Shown here: positions 1 to 12,002 of the stretch, one piece after another
How positions within the stretch are numbered: position 1 is the first letter of the stretch
How the letters are laid out: each line of letters opens with the position of its first letter
Assembly (NCBI GenBank): GCA_951799425.1
Contig: OX637397.1
Location: 15,770,064 to 15,834,063, forward strand
Length of the DNA stretch: 64,000 nt
Source of the DNA: Ilex aquifolium
Lineage: Eukaryota; Streptophyta; Magnoliopsida; Aquifoliales; Aquifoliaceae
Direction: 5' to 3'
Program-made: the position numbers and the translations under genes
The notes under the pieces: model-generated
Database searches by the model: none
What the model saw: only the letters and a program-made list of their open reading frames with translations
What the model was told of the DNA's origin: nothing

Positions 1-332
1 TTCAATCCAATAACTTCAATAATTAAAAAGAAGTATCATGAGACTCATTACATTTTAATAAATCTAACACCATGTGATGGAATAAACTATAAAACCCATA
101 CCTTTAATGGATCCAACCCTCTTATCTTTTTCCTCCTCCTTCCTTCTTTCTCTCTCTCTAAGCGGCAGAATTCTTATTCTCTAAGGTGTAGAAAATTTAG
201 TATTTCTATATGAGTGGACATCTAAGGCAAGATGTGGGACTTTTCTTTATCACACTTTAGTCCCCTTTAACTATTATTATATTATTTTATAATTAATCTT
301 GGTACCCACTGCACTAAATAATAATAAAATAA
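1..332. other. AT-rich left edge, no gene seen
   Basis: No reading frame of recognisable origin is visible. A pyrimidine-rich patch lies at about 120-165. The stretch adjoins the truncated 3' end of the copia remnant, so it may be derived from that element or be old flank; nothing in it decides which. Confidence 0.4.
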
Positions 333-605
333 TTAATTAATTTGTTTTGTATGGGTTATTACAGGAAAAGCTAGTCGATTCTGCTTAGCATAATGGCAGA
401 TTTTACAATGATCAAAAATAGAACAAGAGATTTCAGAGTTTTGTCTATGCAATAAATCTAGTATTGGTTTAGACAAGTTCCCTAATCTATAATGCCATAG
501 ATTTGAAAGTATTGTTTCTTGAGAATGAACAGAAAAAACAAAAGAAGATGATTGTGTAATTGATTTGTGCAGGAAAAAGTCCAACCCATGCCTCTCTTCA
601 CCCAT
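333..605 (-). pseudogene. copia GAG-pre-integrase domain fragment
   Basis: The protein contains LWHYRLGNLS followed by a zinc-binding C-x2-C in HCKICHYAKQNRLAF. This is the H-x-R-L-G-H plus C-x2-C signature of the GAG-pre-integrase domain that precedes integrase in Ty1/copia. The frame ends at 333 and no integrase core follows, so the element is truncated here. Confidence 0.8.
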
Positions 606-708
606 CCCATTCGTCTTCCATGTGGATAGGTCCTGAACAAAACAATGCCCAAGTAAAAATAAGAAACAACAAGGAATTTGGTGAATAAGTCTACTGGTAG
701 AAAGAAGA

Positions 709-900
709 TTAAAATTGAAAGAAAGAACACATAAAACACCCTTTTGAGAGGATTATTTTTGACAATTGTACTATGCCAATATGAGTTACTACCACAATAC
801 TTCCATTGGGCAGCTTAACTGAAGTATGAAGAACAAATGTAATAGAGTCAAGATAGTCTACTAAACATATAATATGGTCAGTAGCACCAATATCAATCAC
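709..900 (-). pseudogene. copia aspartic protease fragment
   Basis: The frame opens with IDIGATDHI, the plant copia form of the retropepsin D-T/S-G-A active site with Ile in place of Thr. V-K-L-P-N-G-S follows, the normal downstream block. It lies between the gag piece and the GAG-pre-integrase piece, as expected in copia. It is short and truncated. Confidence 0.75.
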
Positions 901-1146
901 CCAAGGAATATTCTTATGACTTGCAGTGAGGGAAAAACTGAGTGATCAGTTGAAGATAAACATATGAAGAATTGAAATTGTTATATGTCATATTCATTAG
1001 AGAATTATGAGAACTGCGTATCTGATTCACTGCTGGTTGTCCTCTTGTGTTGGACTGAATCTTGAGAAGAGATAATAGCTACTGAACCTGATCTTGTGTG
1101 ATTCTCAGTTGTGAGCATGTGTTTGTTTTATCATCTGGTACTGAAT

Positions 1147-1856
1147 TTACTGACTTTCTCCATGAATCTGTGCAACCACTGGAGAATTTGATTTTCTTTT
1201 TGTAAATTTGTATACATGAGGATAACCATGCAACTTATTCCACAGTGAGCACATATCGCTTTGCTTTATTTGAATTCTGTCTTCCATTACTTTGCTGCTT
1301 AGTTTGCTGAGTTGATACATTTGATCGACTAAATAGAGCAACAGAGTCAATGTTTGGGATCACAAAAGCTGTGATTTCCTATTGTCTTTCCTCTTGAAGA
1401 ATTAGAGCTTGGTGATAGGTGGAAGAGGATCTTGCAACACTACGAATGTGATTATATGAATCATTAAATCCCATTAAGAACGGAATTATATAATCTGACT
1501 GCTGATACTCGACCAATTTCTTCAAAGCACCACATGAACAAATGAGTAGAGGGCGATAATTTGCCACCTAATCCCAAAGTCTTTTGAGACGTGTATAGTA
1601 AGAATTAACAGATAATTGGTCTTGAGATAGAGAAGAAATCTGACTTCTGTAGTTGAAAAAATCTAGGTCTATTTGTTTGAGAAAACATTTCTTCCAAATC
1701 TCCTTAGCAGAATTTATATACAATACACTTTTGGCAATATCCTTCGATAAGGTGTTCAAGATCAAGAGATTACCATATTATTGCAGCGAATCCATTGATG
1801 TAGAATGGATCTTTATGATCAGTAGGCTGTGGAGTTGCTCCATCGATGAAGGTTAT
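1147..1856 (-). pseudogene. copia gag, C-terminal portion
   Basis: On the - strand the frame begins right at the Tat1 junction with ITFIDGATPQPTDHKDPF, the usual sequence after the N-terminal NYNSW box of copia gag. The UBN2-type gag motif follows (W at the A-K-E-I-W-K-K site, then YYTRLKRLWD), then the LMGFNDSY box and QEERQ. A decayed zinc-knuckle region ends in KLHGYPHVYKF. Stops and frame changes break it. The order and spacing are those of plant copia gag; this copy makes no protein. Confidence 0.8.
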
Positions 1857-2869
1857 TGATGGGACACTTTTGAGCAAAGATTGGATTCAAACACGTGCCC
1901 TCGGTGCCGAGGGTACGTCCTCTGCAATGAAGGCCACGCGTCCTCGGCACGAAGGGGGGCACGACCTCTCTTATGGGGCCACGTGTCCTCGGCACCGAAG
2001 GGCACGGCCTCTCTTATGGATCCATGTGTTCTATATAGTACAAGACTCAAGGCTAGTTGTGGACACGTCATCTCTTCTTCTGGAAGGGCCACTGACAGCT
2101 ATAGCCCATCAGTCTCAGAACTAGTCAATGAAATCATTTGCTTGTCTTCCCAATAAGGTCAGGATAGCAGAATGAACAAGACACTCCACCAAGGAAAGTC
2201 AGACACGTGGTATAAAGTACAAGATGAGGAGTGAATACGCAAAAAAACCCCTACTGACATGTGGCAATCTCAGACAAGCATTTAATGAACTCTCAGTTGA
2301 TGGGACACTCTTAATGGCTAGGGAAGCCAAGAAGAATGAGCATTAAATGCTCCAGGACCAGAGCATTTAAGGCTTCAACATTGAAGAAAGAGCATTAACT
2401 GCTCGGGGGCCCGAGCAATTAATGACGGGGTTTTCCCCATGCAAAATAGGGGGCGCACTGCCCCATGTCTGAACACTACTTACTGTCTAGATCATCAGTA
2501 ATGATGAGTCTCTGGTAGTATAAATAGCTCTCAAAAATACAATGCAAAGGAACGCAAAATCACCTCTCAAAAACACAAAACAGTGTTTTCTCTATCCCCT
2601 CTCTCAAAAAGCTGACTTGATCGTTGGAGGGGATACACCGAAAAACACTTCGGCGCCCTTCTAACCCATTTTTCTATGTACCAGGAACCCCCTTTCACCG
2701 CCGGAATCGATCGGACAGCCCCTGAAGCAATTCATCACCACTCCTTAGGCCCCTTTTGGCCCTTTCAACCCTTTCCTTGCCATGGGATCTTTGACACTCG
2801 AGACGAATACGAGCTCACTAAGGGAAAGATCTGTCTTTTTCAACTATTGTGCAAAAATCACTGCGCACA
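1857..2869 (+). repeat. 5' LTR of Tat1
   Basis: It starts TGATGGGACACTTTTGAGC and ends TGCGCACA. It matches 15045..16053 over its whole length with scattered point differences. It is about 1013 bp. Internal short GC-rich repeats carry CTCGGCACCGA-like blocks. A TATAAATAGCTC sequence at about 2519-2530 is a plausible LTR promoter TATA box. Confidence 0.92.
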
Positions 2870-2872
2870 ATC

Positions 2873-2890
2873 TAGCGCCGTATGTGGGAA
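2873..2890 (+). other. primer binding site of Tat1
   Basis: TAGCGCCGTATGTGGGAA lies 3 nt after the 5' LTR. It resembles the TGGCGCCGT-x-GGGGA primer binding sites of plant gypsy elements, which pair with the 3' end of a tRNA (tRNA-Asp type is the usual match). Several positions differ, as expected in an old copy. Confidence 0.65.
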
Positions 2891-2913
2891 GCGACTAAAC
2901 TTTCTGAAGAACA

Positions 2914-4445
2914 GTGACCATGGTGAATACTCGTCAAAAAGGGAAGGGTCCTCAGGAGAGGAATGCTGATTTGTCGGCTCCCTCCACGTCAAGAACAAAG
3001 AACCACGTCGAAAGTGTCAACAAGGAACTTTTCGTTCACTCGAGGGAGCAAACCCGCCAAACTAGTGTGGGTATCGGGTCTGGAAGATCCGTCCCGTTAG
3101 CCCATCAACTGGCTGAGGTGATCGAGGAAAAATTTAGAGACCGGTTACGACAGTTGGAAGAAGACAACGTGAATGTCCTAAACCAACTTGATGAATTTAC
3201 GTCATCCGGTGGGGGATTTTGAGACTTACCACAGTCCCGGGGACCCTTCGTCAGGGATGTGGTAGGGCGGGGAGTTCCAAGGCTTCGAAACGCCCGAGGG
3301 CCAAGGGACAACTCCCAGAGGTTCCAACCAAGAGGGCCAGACCGTTGGCTTGGAACGACCTCCGTCGGGGACTGTCCGGGAGAAGGGGGCGTGGAGGAGT
3401 CCGAGGAGGGTTCAACCCTCTTCGTCCGACACCCTGGGATAAGGGACCCTGCCGGACGGCGCCGAGAATATGTCCCAAGCAAAGGGAAGACCTCAGGACA
3501 CGACTAGATTCCACGAGAGGGAATAAGGCCACACAGGAAGACGACACGGATGACGAGGCTATCTAGTCGCCTTTCACAAGGAGTATTGTGGAGATGGAGG
3601 TACCAAAGAAGTTCACGGTGCCACGGTTCAAAGTTTATGACGAACGTTCAGATCCAAAAGCCCACCTCAGACAATACAAGCAGATGATGTCCCTCTACCA
3701 TTCAGATCAACGACTGTTATACCGGGTGTTCCCAGTGAGCTTAGGAAACTCCGCCATGAAATGGTTTGAAACCCTTCCGCCCAACAGTATAGGGTCTTGG
3801 AATTAGCTAACCAAACGATTCTCCGCCAGGTTCATTACAGGGAGCAAACGCCCCAAAGACGTTGGGTCTCTACTGACCCTAAGACGGAGGGAATGTGAAA
3901 CACTTTGCCAGTACGCGGCTCGATACTGGGAGGAAGTGAATGAGGTGGAGGGATGCTCCGAGGTCATGGCAGCTGCCTCCTTCAAACTTGGCCTGTCACG
4001 GGACACCGACCTCTACCGGTCCTTAACCAAGAAAATGCCGGTAGACATGGGAGAGCTGATGGCCCAGATCAACAAGTATTCCCGAATAGAGGATGAGGCG
4101 GTGGGGGGCAAAGGAAAGACTCTCGCCCCTAAGAAGAAGGAAAATGAAATGGAGGTAACCCCTTCCCAGAAGGGACTGGTGCCTCCGTCGGGGAGCTCAA
4201 TCAAAGGGGTCCACACCCTGTTCAAGGAGCCCATCTACAAGCTCCTCCACAAGATGAAGAGGGAACCTTTCTTTAAATGGCCGCCCAAGATGTAGGGTGA
4301 TCCGTCCACCCGAAACCAAAAGGTGAAATGTTCATAACACCAGGACTTTGGACATCTCACCGAAGATTGTAGGGTCTATAAGTCTTTCTTGGAGAAGCTG
4401 GTGCAAGAGGGGCACTTGAAGGAATACATTGAGGAAGCGGCGCCA
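2914..4445 (+). pseudogene. Tat1 gag, degenerate
   Basis: The reading starts just after the primer site with MTMVNTRQKGKG. The retrotransposon gag core then follows in shifted frames: PRFKVYDERSDPKAHLRQYK, later YRVFPVSLGNSAMKWFETLP, then QYAARYWEEV and KLGLSRDTDL. A zinc-knuckle remnant (FGHLTEDCR) lies near 4345-4375. Frameshifts near 3220 and 3570 and stops at about 3804 and 4294 break it. In an intact element this protein would form the cytoplasmic particle around the RNA. Confidence 0.85.
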
Positions 4446-4635
4446 GTGGAGGCCCATGGTGCCAACGACCAAGCCGTTGTTCGAGGCAATGTGATTGACG
4501 TTATCTACGTCTGCCCGCTAGAGCGTTCGACGTCCAAAACTATCAGATCCAATCTTAAGAGAGTAGTTTTCACAAGAAAGGTGGATGAGGAAGAAGGGGG
4601 CCGGCCAAGCAAGAGGCACCGGACTAGCAAAGGAG

Positions 4636-5913
4636 ACATCACTTTTTTCGATGCCGACCTGGCAGGCGTGGTCCTCCCCCACGAAGACGCCTTGATCCTG
4701 ACTTTGAAGATCGGCAACTTTGACGTCAAGAGGGTCTTGGTAGACTCCGGGAGTTCTTCCAAGGTAATGTACTTCGAAGTCTTGAAGCGCATGGGGCTTG
4801 GTTCTCAGGATCTTACCAAATTCAATACGTCCCTCGTTGGATTTAACAGCTCATATGCCTTACCCTTAGGCAAGATCACGATGCCGGTTACCACCAGACC
4901 CATCACAACCAACATGGAGTTTGTGGTGATCGATTCTGATTCACCTTACAATATTATTATGGGGCGAGCCTGGTTGCATACACTAGGGACAGTACATTCC
5001 ACGTATCATTAGAAATTGAAATTCCCTATCCCGGAGGGAATGAAGGAAATCCACGGGGACCAAGCGTCCGCCAAAAATTATTTCTATTCAGCAATAAGGG
5101 CAGGGGTCGCCTCCAAGGAGAAGGAGTGAGGCCCAGAGGAGGTCTTGAACAAATAGCAATTACAGACTGGGCGACTCGGAGTAGATGAGCCGCGGATTGA
5201 TCCAACAGATCGCTCAGTGGAGGATCTCCGGAAGGTACTTCTGATGGAAAGAGATGAGAAAAGGTACTTCCTGGTCGGCTTCGCCATGTCCTCGACCGAG
5301 CAGGAAGAGATGGCCAATTTTTTAAGGAGAAATGTGGATGTGTTTGCATGGGATGCCACGGAAATGAAAGGGATAAGGCCCGACGTTATAACTCATTAGC
5401 TTCATGTCGACCCCACCCATAAGCCGGTAAAGTAGAAGCCTCGGCGTACGGCACCGCATCACGCTCAAGCGGTAAATGAAGAGGTAGAGAGGCTCCTGGA
5501 GGCTAACACCATCCGAGAGGTTCAGTTCCCGGAGTGGCTGTCAAACACTGTTTGTGCGAAAAAGAAGGGTGGGAAGTGGCGCGTTTGCGTGGACTTCATT
5601 GATCTGAACAAGGCTTGTCCCAAGGATGACTTCCCCTTCTAAAGGTGGACCAACTAGTGGACGCCACAGTCGGGCACCGGCACATGGCCTTCCTAGATGC
5701 CAAGGCTAGCTACCATCAGATTCCCCTCCATCCATCTGACCAAGAGAAGACTACCTTCATTACTCCGAGGGGAGTTTATTGCTACAAGGTCATGTCTTTT
5801 GGCCTAAAAAATGCGGTAGCCACATATCAAAGGCTCATAAACCGAATGTTCAAGCGGCAAATAGGAAACACCATGGAAGTATATATAGATGACATGTTGG
5901 TCAAGAGTAAGAG
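4636..5913 (+). pseudogene. Tat1 pol part 1: protease and N-terminal RT
   Basis: The protease active site is visible as VLVDSGSSS (about 4735-4761), with the flap/helix IIMGRAWLH near 4955. RT follows from about 5400: WLSNTVCAKKKGGKWRVCVD, then DLNKACPKDDFPF, FLDAKASYHQIPLHP, GLKNAVATYQR and the catalytic YIDDMLVKSK at 5879-5908. Stop codons occur in the linker and RT. The frame is cut 5 nt after this by a solo LTR and resumes at 8166. Confidence 0.88.
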
Positions 5914-8165
5914 TGTGACACCCCAAAATCCGGGGGTCCGTTGATTACCCATCAACCCGCGGAACACCCGTAGATACCGAGTAACTCGATTTCACACTGT
6001 TATGCCCCATTTACCGGGTTCCATAACTTAACAAAATTTGGGCAGAGTCTCCTTCGTACAGGGAGCTCTACCCAAAACCCAACCTATGCAATTTAACTTC
6101 ACATGACCCATCCGAGGCCCAATATAAAAAAAATGACCGCACCGGGTCCATTTATAAGTAAACATTGGCCACACCGGGTCCAATTATCCATACTTATATC
6201 AAAACATGCAAGGTTACTTTAACATTAGCCTATATAATGTCTATTACAATTAATTTGCATAATTTACATGCCAAAGACCAAGTTTTCATAACTCTTTTAC
6301 AAAAACTCAAAATAAGGCCACAAGTTGGCCCCCTTCATGCCTGATGCTCTCCAAGTGAGCCATCCACCGGTGCAAACCCCACACCTGAAATGTTTTCCGT
6401 ATAGGGTGAGCCAACGCCCAGTAGAGTAGATCCTACAAAGGCTACTCCCCCCTAGATGCTCATGCTCATGCAACATTCATTTGCAACATATAAACAATCA
6501 TTCCTTATAAGGATATGCATTCTAAGTTGGAATGCAACAATACAATGTCATGAAATGAGATGACACTCACTCATACACTTCAACCCGAGTCATCACCGAC
6601 TCCCACTACACGATGCAATGGCAAAGTGTTTCATTTCATCATTTATGTTCATATCAAATGACATTTTCAAAACTAGGGTCTTTCTTGGGGTTGGATATTC
6701 ATGAACTTACACCAAGGGTCATCCATACCTGCACACTTTATGGACTCTTACACCAATGGAGTGCATCTCCTAAATCACCGGGTCTTGCACCCGAGAGGTC
6801 GTCATGCCTCTTCTTGCTAACCCCAACCCAATTTATCATGCAACCAAGCGGCTTAGCTAGGTCTTCGACCCAACTTTTCCCCAAGCCATACCGTCAATCA
6901 CCAAGTGTGGTGTTGACGTTAACCATGCACACACCCATGTGATGAGATGCTTCCGTGCATATGCAATGCCATGTCCCATTGCACACAACATAATGCTCAA
7001 TATGCAATCATGCCCAATGAGAAATTTTATCACATGTTCAATATGTAATGGGTGCCAGACGAACAATTTCAACATATCAATGGCAATTTATATTAGAAAC
7101 ATATAAATATCATATTTTGTCACAATGTTAATATATCAAAACATGCATATATCAACAATTCCTTCACTACAATATCCAAGCATGCTATACATCATTGTGT
7201 CATAACAAACTTTATCCACACATAGGCATTTAGCAAACACCATCAAAGCAATCATCATGTTATCACACAATTTGCCCACATAATAACAAGTTACAAGAAA
7301 ATTTCACAAGTAACTTCCCTAGACCAAATTTAACAAGGAATTTATCTAGGTCATTTCTATATTCCTTTCATGATTCTCATGACTATAGACAAGTCATAAC
7401 AACTCTATACATCTAACCATTACTTATGACACCATAGGTTAGAAATGAACCAAGGTAGGAGGGAACCCCACCTCTTGGAGCGTAAAACAATCGGTAGAAC
7501 CTCCAAGAACAAAATTTAAGTCCAAATATTTTATTTTCCCAAAATTCCGTCTTTGGATCTTCGGTGAAATCAACTCTTTTTGGTATGTACGCGTAGCCCT
7601 TGTCGCGTAGATGAACTTTGACTTCTGGACTGACGAATTCCGACGGACGGAACTCCCGGAATCGGCGAAAGAAAACTTAAAAACCCATTTTTTCTCTCTT
7701 CTCTCTCCAAAAACGTCCAGCACTGGTTTTGAATGATATTTTGTGTAAAATATCTAATTTAGGCCCATATTTATAGTCTCAAATGAGCGGTCCACATCGC
7801 ACCGCATATTTCCGATTTCCGGGTCCGTTTTTCGCCCCAAAACGGTTCATTATAACTCGGATTAAGTTCAAATTAATTTTATTTGAACTTTCACTTTTTA
7901 TTTAGGATATTTTAAAAAAAAGTGTTTTTAGGGACCCCTGAAATTTAAGTTGCCACGCAGTCGCCTCGAACGACGTGCAAAAATTTGACTATCTCGGAAT
8001 TCGACGAAATTTGAGAGGGTGACTCAATTTCACGATACGAATCCAACGGCGAACTCTGTTTCCTCATCCGAGGTCTAGAGCATGAGTATTTCAAATAAGC
8101 ATTAGGATGACAAATGACCATTTTGCCCTTATTCACAAAAAATTCAAAATTTCCCGAGTTTTACA
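5914..8165 (+). repeat. solo LTR (family A) inside Tat1 RT
   Basis: It starts TGTGACACCCCAAAATCC and ends GAGTTTTACA, with TG...CA termini. The 5 bp on each side are identical: AAGAG at 5909-5913 and 8166-8170. It is 2252 bp and has no internal coding region, so it is a solo LTR left by recombination. It shares blocks with the LTRs at 54310 and 34402 and with fragments at about 17.4-19.6 kb and 60.0 kb. The flanking RT frame continues exactly after the second AAGAG. No ORF in it resembles a known protein. Confidence 0.93.
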
Positions 8166-8960
8166 AAGAGAGAGGATAATCATCTCACGGACCTGGAAGA
8201 CACATTCTTCACCCTCGGCGAGTATGGGCTAAAGCTGAACGCGGCTAAGTGCGTCTTCGGAGTTGGTTCCGGGAAATTCCTTGGGTATTTGGTGAGTCGA
8301 CGTGGAGTAGAGGCGAACCCAGAACAGAGACAAGCCATCATGGATGTGCGAAGACCCCAGACAGTCCGGGAAGTCCAGAAACTCACAGGAATGCTTGCTG
8401 CATTAAACCGATTTATCTCTCACTCATCAGACAAGTGCAAGCCCTTCTTTGGGGCTATCAAGAGATCCAAGAAGGATACTTGGGATTAGGAATACGAGGA
8501 TACACTCAGCGGGATCAAGAAGTACCTTAGGATCCTGCCAACCCTGTCCGTCCCGACTAGGGGGGAGATGTTGTTCTTGTACATGACCATGCCAGAGTTC
8601 GCAGTCAACGGTGTGCTGGTCGATGAACACGAACAGGAGCATAAGCCAGTATAATATGTAAGCAAAGCCCTACTAGGTGCGGAAACGACGTACTTGCCCC
8701 TGGAAAAGTTAGCATTGGCCCTGGTTACGGCCGCAAGAAAGCTAAGACATTATTTTCAAGCACACCCGATCACCATCCTAACGAATCAACCCTTGAAAGC
8801 GATTCTAAGAAGGGAAGACCTCTCCAAAAGGATAGCCAAATGGGCGGTAGAAATGGGGGAACACGAAGTCCACTTCAAACCTTGCACTACCATAAAGGGG
8901 CAGGTACTGACAGACTTCATAGCAGAGTTCTCCAAGGAGCCTCCTTTACTCGAGAAGTTG
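8166..8960 (+). pseudogene. Tat1 pol part 2: RT thumb/connection and first RNase H
   Basis: The RT resumes with NHLTDLEDTF and continues through GLKLNAAKCVFGVGSGKFLG, SRRGVEANPEQ and LTGMLAALNRFIS. The first RNase H region follows: FAVNGVLVDE, then YVSKALLGAETTYLPLEKLA and HYFQAHPITILTNQPLKAIL. In-frame stops occur at about 8488 and 8653. Domain order is normal for gypsy pol. Confidence 0.88.
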
Positions 8961-8990
8961 CCTCATCTCATAAAGGAACCCTCGGTAATC

Positions 8991-9493
8991 GTCCAGGAAC
9001 TCTGCTGGACCCTCTGCGTGGACGGATCCTCCAACAATAGGAGTTCCAGACTCGGAGTGCTGTTAGTCTCCCCTGAAGGGTTGGTCACAGAACAAGTCAT
9101 CCGACTAGGTTTTAAGCATCCAACAATGAAGCGGAGTATGAATCCCTTATCTCCGGGCTCAAACTTACTGATGCAGCAGGAGCCATTGACTTGACCGTCC
9201 ACTGTGATTCCATGTTAGTAGTCAATCAAGTCAACGGAGAATTTGAAGCAAGGGACTCCAGGATTAAAGCTTATCACCAACAAGTGGTGGCTTTACTCCA
9301 CAAGTTCAAGAAAGTTGAAGTCAAGCAAGTCCCTCGAGATAAGAATGTCCATGCCGACGCCTTAGCATGTTTGGCCTCTGCACTGGACTCCACCAAGACA
9401 CGAAGAATCGTCGTGGAATACCTTCCCAGCTCTAGCATAGATGAAGTCCCTGGGGTGGCAGTCATCCAGGGGGGGGAACATTCCCCCAGCTAG
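8991..9493 (+). pseudogene. Tat1 second (archaeal-type) RNase H domain
   Basis: After the first RNase H and a tether, a second one begins: WTLCVDGSSNNRSSRLGVLL, carrying the first catalytic Asp. It continues as TVHCDSMLVVNQVNGEFEARD (Asp of the third block) and ends in VPRDKNVHADALACLASAL (the N-x-x-A-D-x-L-A block). A frameshift lies near 9128-9190. A duplicated RNase H of this form is known from the plant Tat lineage, and it is the strongest single reason for that assignment. Confidence 0.85.
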
Positions 9494-9565
9494 ACCGCTC
9501 TGCCCCTCAAGTTCCTATTTTCTGGGGAGCTCCCCGAGTGCCTCAAGGAGACCAGGAAGATAAAG

Positions 9566-10730
9566 TTGAGGGCTCCAAGATTCTGGGTCTCCCCGGATCA
9601 GAAGTTATACCGAAAGTCGTTCTCCGGACCATATCTTCTTTGCGTCCCGGAAGAAAAAGTCGAACCTCTCCTATACGAGGTACATGAAGTCATATGTGGG
9701 GGGCACTCAGGTGGGCGATCCATGGCCCATCGTATCATGTCTCAAGGGTATTGGTGGCCACGAATGCAAAGGGACGAGCAAGCATACGTTCGAAGGTGTG
9801 ATCAATGTCAGAGGTTCACCCCAGCCATTAGGCAGCCAACCGGTGACTTACATCCACTAATTAGTCCTTGGTCGTTTGCTCAATGGGGATTGGACCTAGT
9901 TGGACTCCTTCTAAGGGCTCCTGGAAACAAGAAATTTCTGATAGTAGGAACCGATTATTTCACGAAGTGGGTCAAAGTAGAGTCGTTAACCCATATCAGG
10001 GATGTGGACACCAAGAAGTTCGTATGGAGGAACATAGTGACGAGGTTTGGAGTCCCCCGTGAACTTGTGTCGGACAACGGGACACAATTCAACAGCGGAC
10101 CTTTCAAGTCCTTTTTGTGAGCATTTTGGGATTTGGAACTATTATTCCACCCCTACATATCCGTAAGCCAACGGACAGGCAGAATCTTCAAACAAAACCA
10201 TCATCAATGGAATCAAGAAAAGGTTGGAAAAAGCCAAGGGGAAATGGGTGGACGAGCTCCTGAACATCTTGTGGGCATACAAGACCACCCCGCGGACCTC
10301 AACAGGGGAAACGCCTTACACTATCTCATACAGGGTGGAGACGGTCATCCCACTTGAGGTAGGCCTCCCTACCATAAGAACACAAGCCTTCGACACGGCG
10401 GACAACAACCGCCAACTCAGTTTGGATATGGACCTCACGGAGGAAAGAAGAGAAATGGTTGCCTTGAGATTGGCTAAGTACCAAGAAGGGGTGTCCAGGC
10501 TCTACAACAGAAGGGTCAAACCCTGAAAGTTCCAAGTAGGCGATCTAGTGCTCAGAAGGGTGGTAGCAAACACCCGAGATCCAGCAAATGGGAAGATGGG
10601 GCCTAAATGGGAAAGACCATACAAAGTCACGTCACTAGGAGGCTCCGGATCATATAGGCTGGAAGACTTGGAAGGAAATGCTATAATTCGTCCTTGGAAT
10701 GTAATTAATTTGAAGAAATACTACTTTTGA
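9566..10730 (+). pseudogene. Tat1 integrase
   Basis: The zinc-binding HHCC region is seen as HEVICGGHSGGRSMAHRI followed by YVRRCDQCQRFTPA. The catalytic core follows with WGLDLVGLL (first Asp) and ELVSDNGTQFNS (second Asp). The third acidic residue lies beyond a frameshift at about 10118-10135. The C-terminal part (LNILWAYKTTPRTSTGETPY; later GKMGPKWERPYKVT) is in other frames and ends with a stop at 10728-10730. The tandem repeat begins about 40 bp further on. Confidence 0.88.
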
Positions 10731-10768
10731 GAATTAAGAACTCATTTTCATGACAAGTGAATTATCTT

Positions 10769-11165
10769 GGAAAGGGCATGGCTTTGGGGGCAGAGTCTTA
10801 GGGACTCCTACCTCCAAATAAAGAAAAGAAGCAAGCCTCCTAGAAAAGGCATGGCCCTAGGGGCAGAGTCTCAGGGACTCCTGCCTCCAAATAAAGAACA
10901 GGAGCAAGCCTCCTGGAAGGGGCATGGCCCTGGGGGCAGAGTCTCAAGGACTCCTGCCTCCAAAAAAAAAAATAGGCGCAAGTCTCCTGAAAAGGGCATG
11001 GCCCTGGGGGCATAGTCTCAGGGACTCCTGCCTCCAAATAAAGAACAGGAGAAAGCCTCCTGGAAAGGGCATAGCCCTGGGGACAGAGTCTCAAGGAGTC
11101 TTGCCACCAAATAAAAACCAGGAGCTCGCCTCCTGGGGGCACGACCCTAGAGATGGGATCTGAGG
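10769..11165 (+). repeat. 73-74 bp tandem repeat after Tat1 pol
   Basis: About five copies are seen, each starting near AAAGGGCATGGCCCTGGGGG and containing ACTCCTGCCTCCAAATAAAG. The CATGG landmark falls at 10777, 10850, 10923, 10997 and, as CATAG, 11070. Decaying copies run on to about 11240. Tandem repeats between pol and the 3' LTR are typical of plant Tat elements. Confidence 0.9.
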
Positions 11166-11240
11166 AACCCCAACTTTCAACTAAATGACAGAAGTATGCC
11201 TCCTGAATGGAAAATGACCCTGGAAAAGAGCACTCATCAG

Positions 11241-12002
11241 GTACGCTGCTTGGGATAGGGATACTTTGTCGTGCAGTAAGCATAGATCGTTGAAAGTTCA
11301 TCCTGTCTGGGATCCCTAGAATACACGTGTGGCTAAGTAAATGGAGCCTGGAAATGGGTTGTCCAGATAAATGCGTCTATATGACGTGGTCCTATAGCGA
11401 CCACACCCCGGGGAAACTAGAAGAAATGAGATCTTAAGAAGGCGGCTGACATCTAGTATGGGTGTGATTACCCTTAGATATCCTCACAAACCTTGAGGCC
11501 GACCACTAGAGTATGCTTGCACAAGTACATGGGTGAGGTTGACTTACTTCGATATTAGTGGGGCAAGGGAAATCCATCCCCTCGGATTGGTCAACGAGGA
11601 AGATGAAGCTAACCGGAGTGAAAGTGCACCTTTCACTGCCCTCGGCGCCGAAATCTCTCGGAGCCCCCCATTCCCGACACATGACCTCGACATCGGTACC
11701 TGTCGGGTTTGACAATGTTTGTATCATATCCTCGGGACCGAGGGATACCAAGAGTACATCTAAACGATATAAGTAATGTTCTAAAATTCTATGCATCTTG
11801 ACCCCGAGGGTCAACACTTGGAAGTAAGAAATTTTCGAAGTCAGAAGTTTTCGGAGTTAGAAGTTACTAACAAGTACGCAAAGACGACAAAAAAGGAGAG
11901 CATACATGGAAGTAAAGCAAAGTGATTTTTCATTTCAAAAGGAAAAGGGGTTTTGCGTCCCCTAGGCTACAAAAAGAAGGAAAGTACAAAAGAAATAAAA
12001 AC
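11241..12002. other. Tat1 spacer between tandem repeat and antisense gene
   Basis: No protein is recognised. The stretch is element-internal non-coding DNA. It contains GAAGTTTTCGGAGTTAGAAGT-like short duplications near 11830-11865. It would be the 3' untranslated side of the antisense gene. Confidence 0.5.

Larger units (their letters stand above)
333..1856 (-). mobile_element. Ty1/copia retrotransposon remnant, part left of the Tat1 insertion
   Basis: Read on the - strand, pieces appear in copia order: gag (1856 down to about 1147), aspartic protease (900..709) and GAG-pre-integrase domain (605..333). Integrase, RT and RNase H are absent. The frames are broken several times. The 5' part of gag lies on the far side of the Tat1 element at 16054..16180. 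The element is clearly dead. Confidence 0.85.

Noticed and set aside
2676-2969. 97-codon + strand frame across the 5' LTR end
   Set aside because: It spans LTR, primer binding site and gag leader, so it is not a gene.
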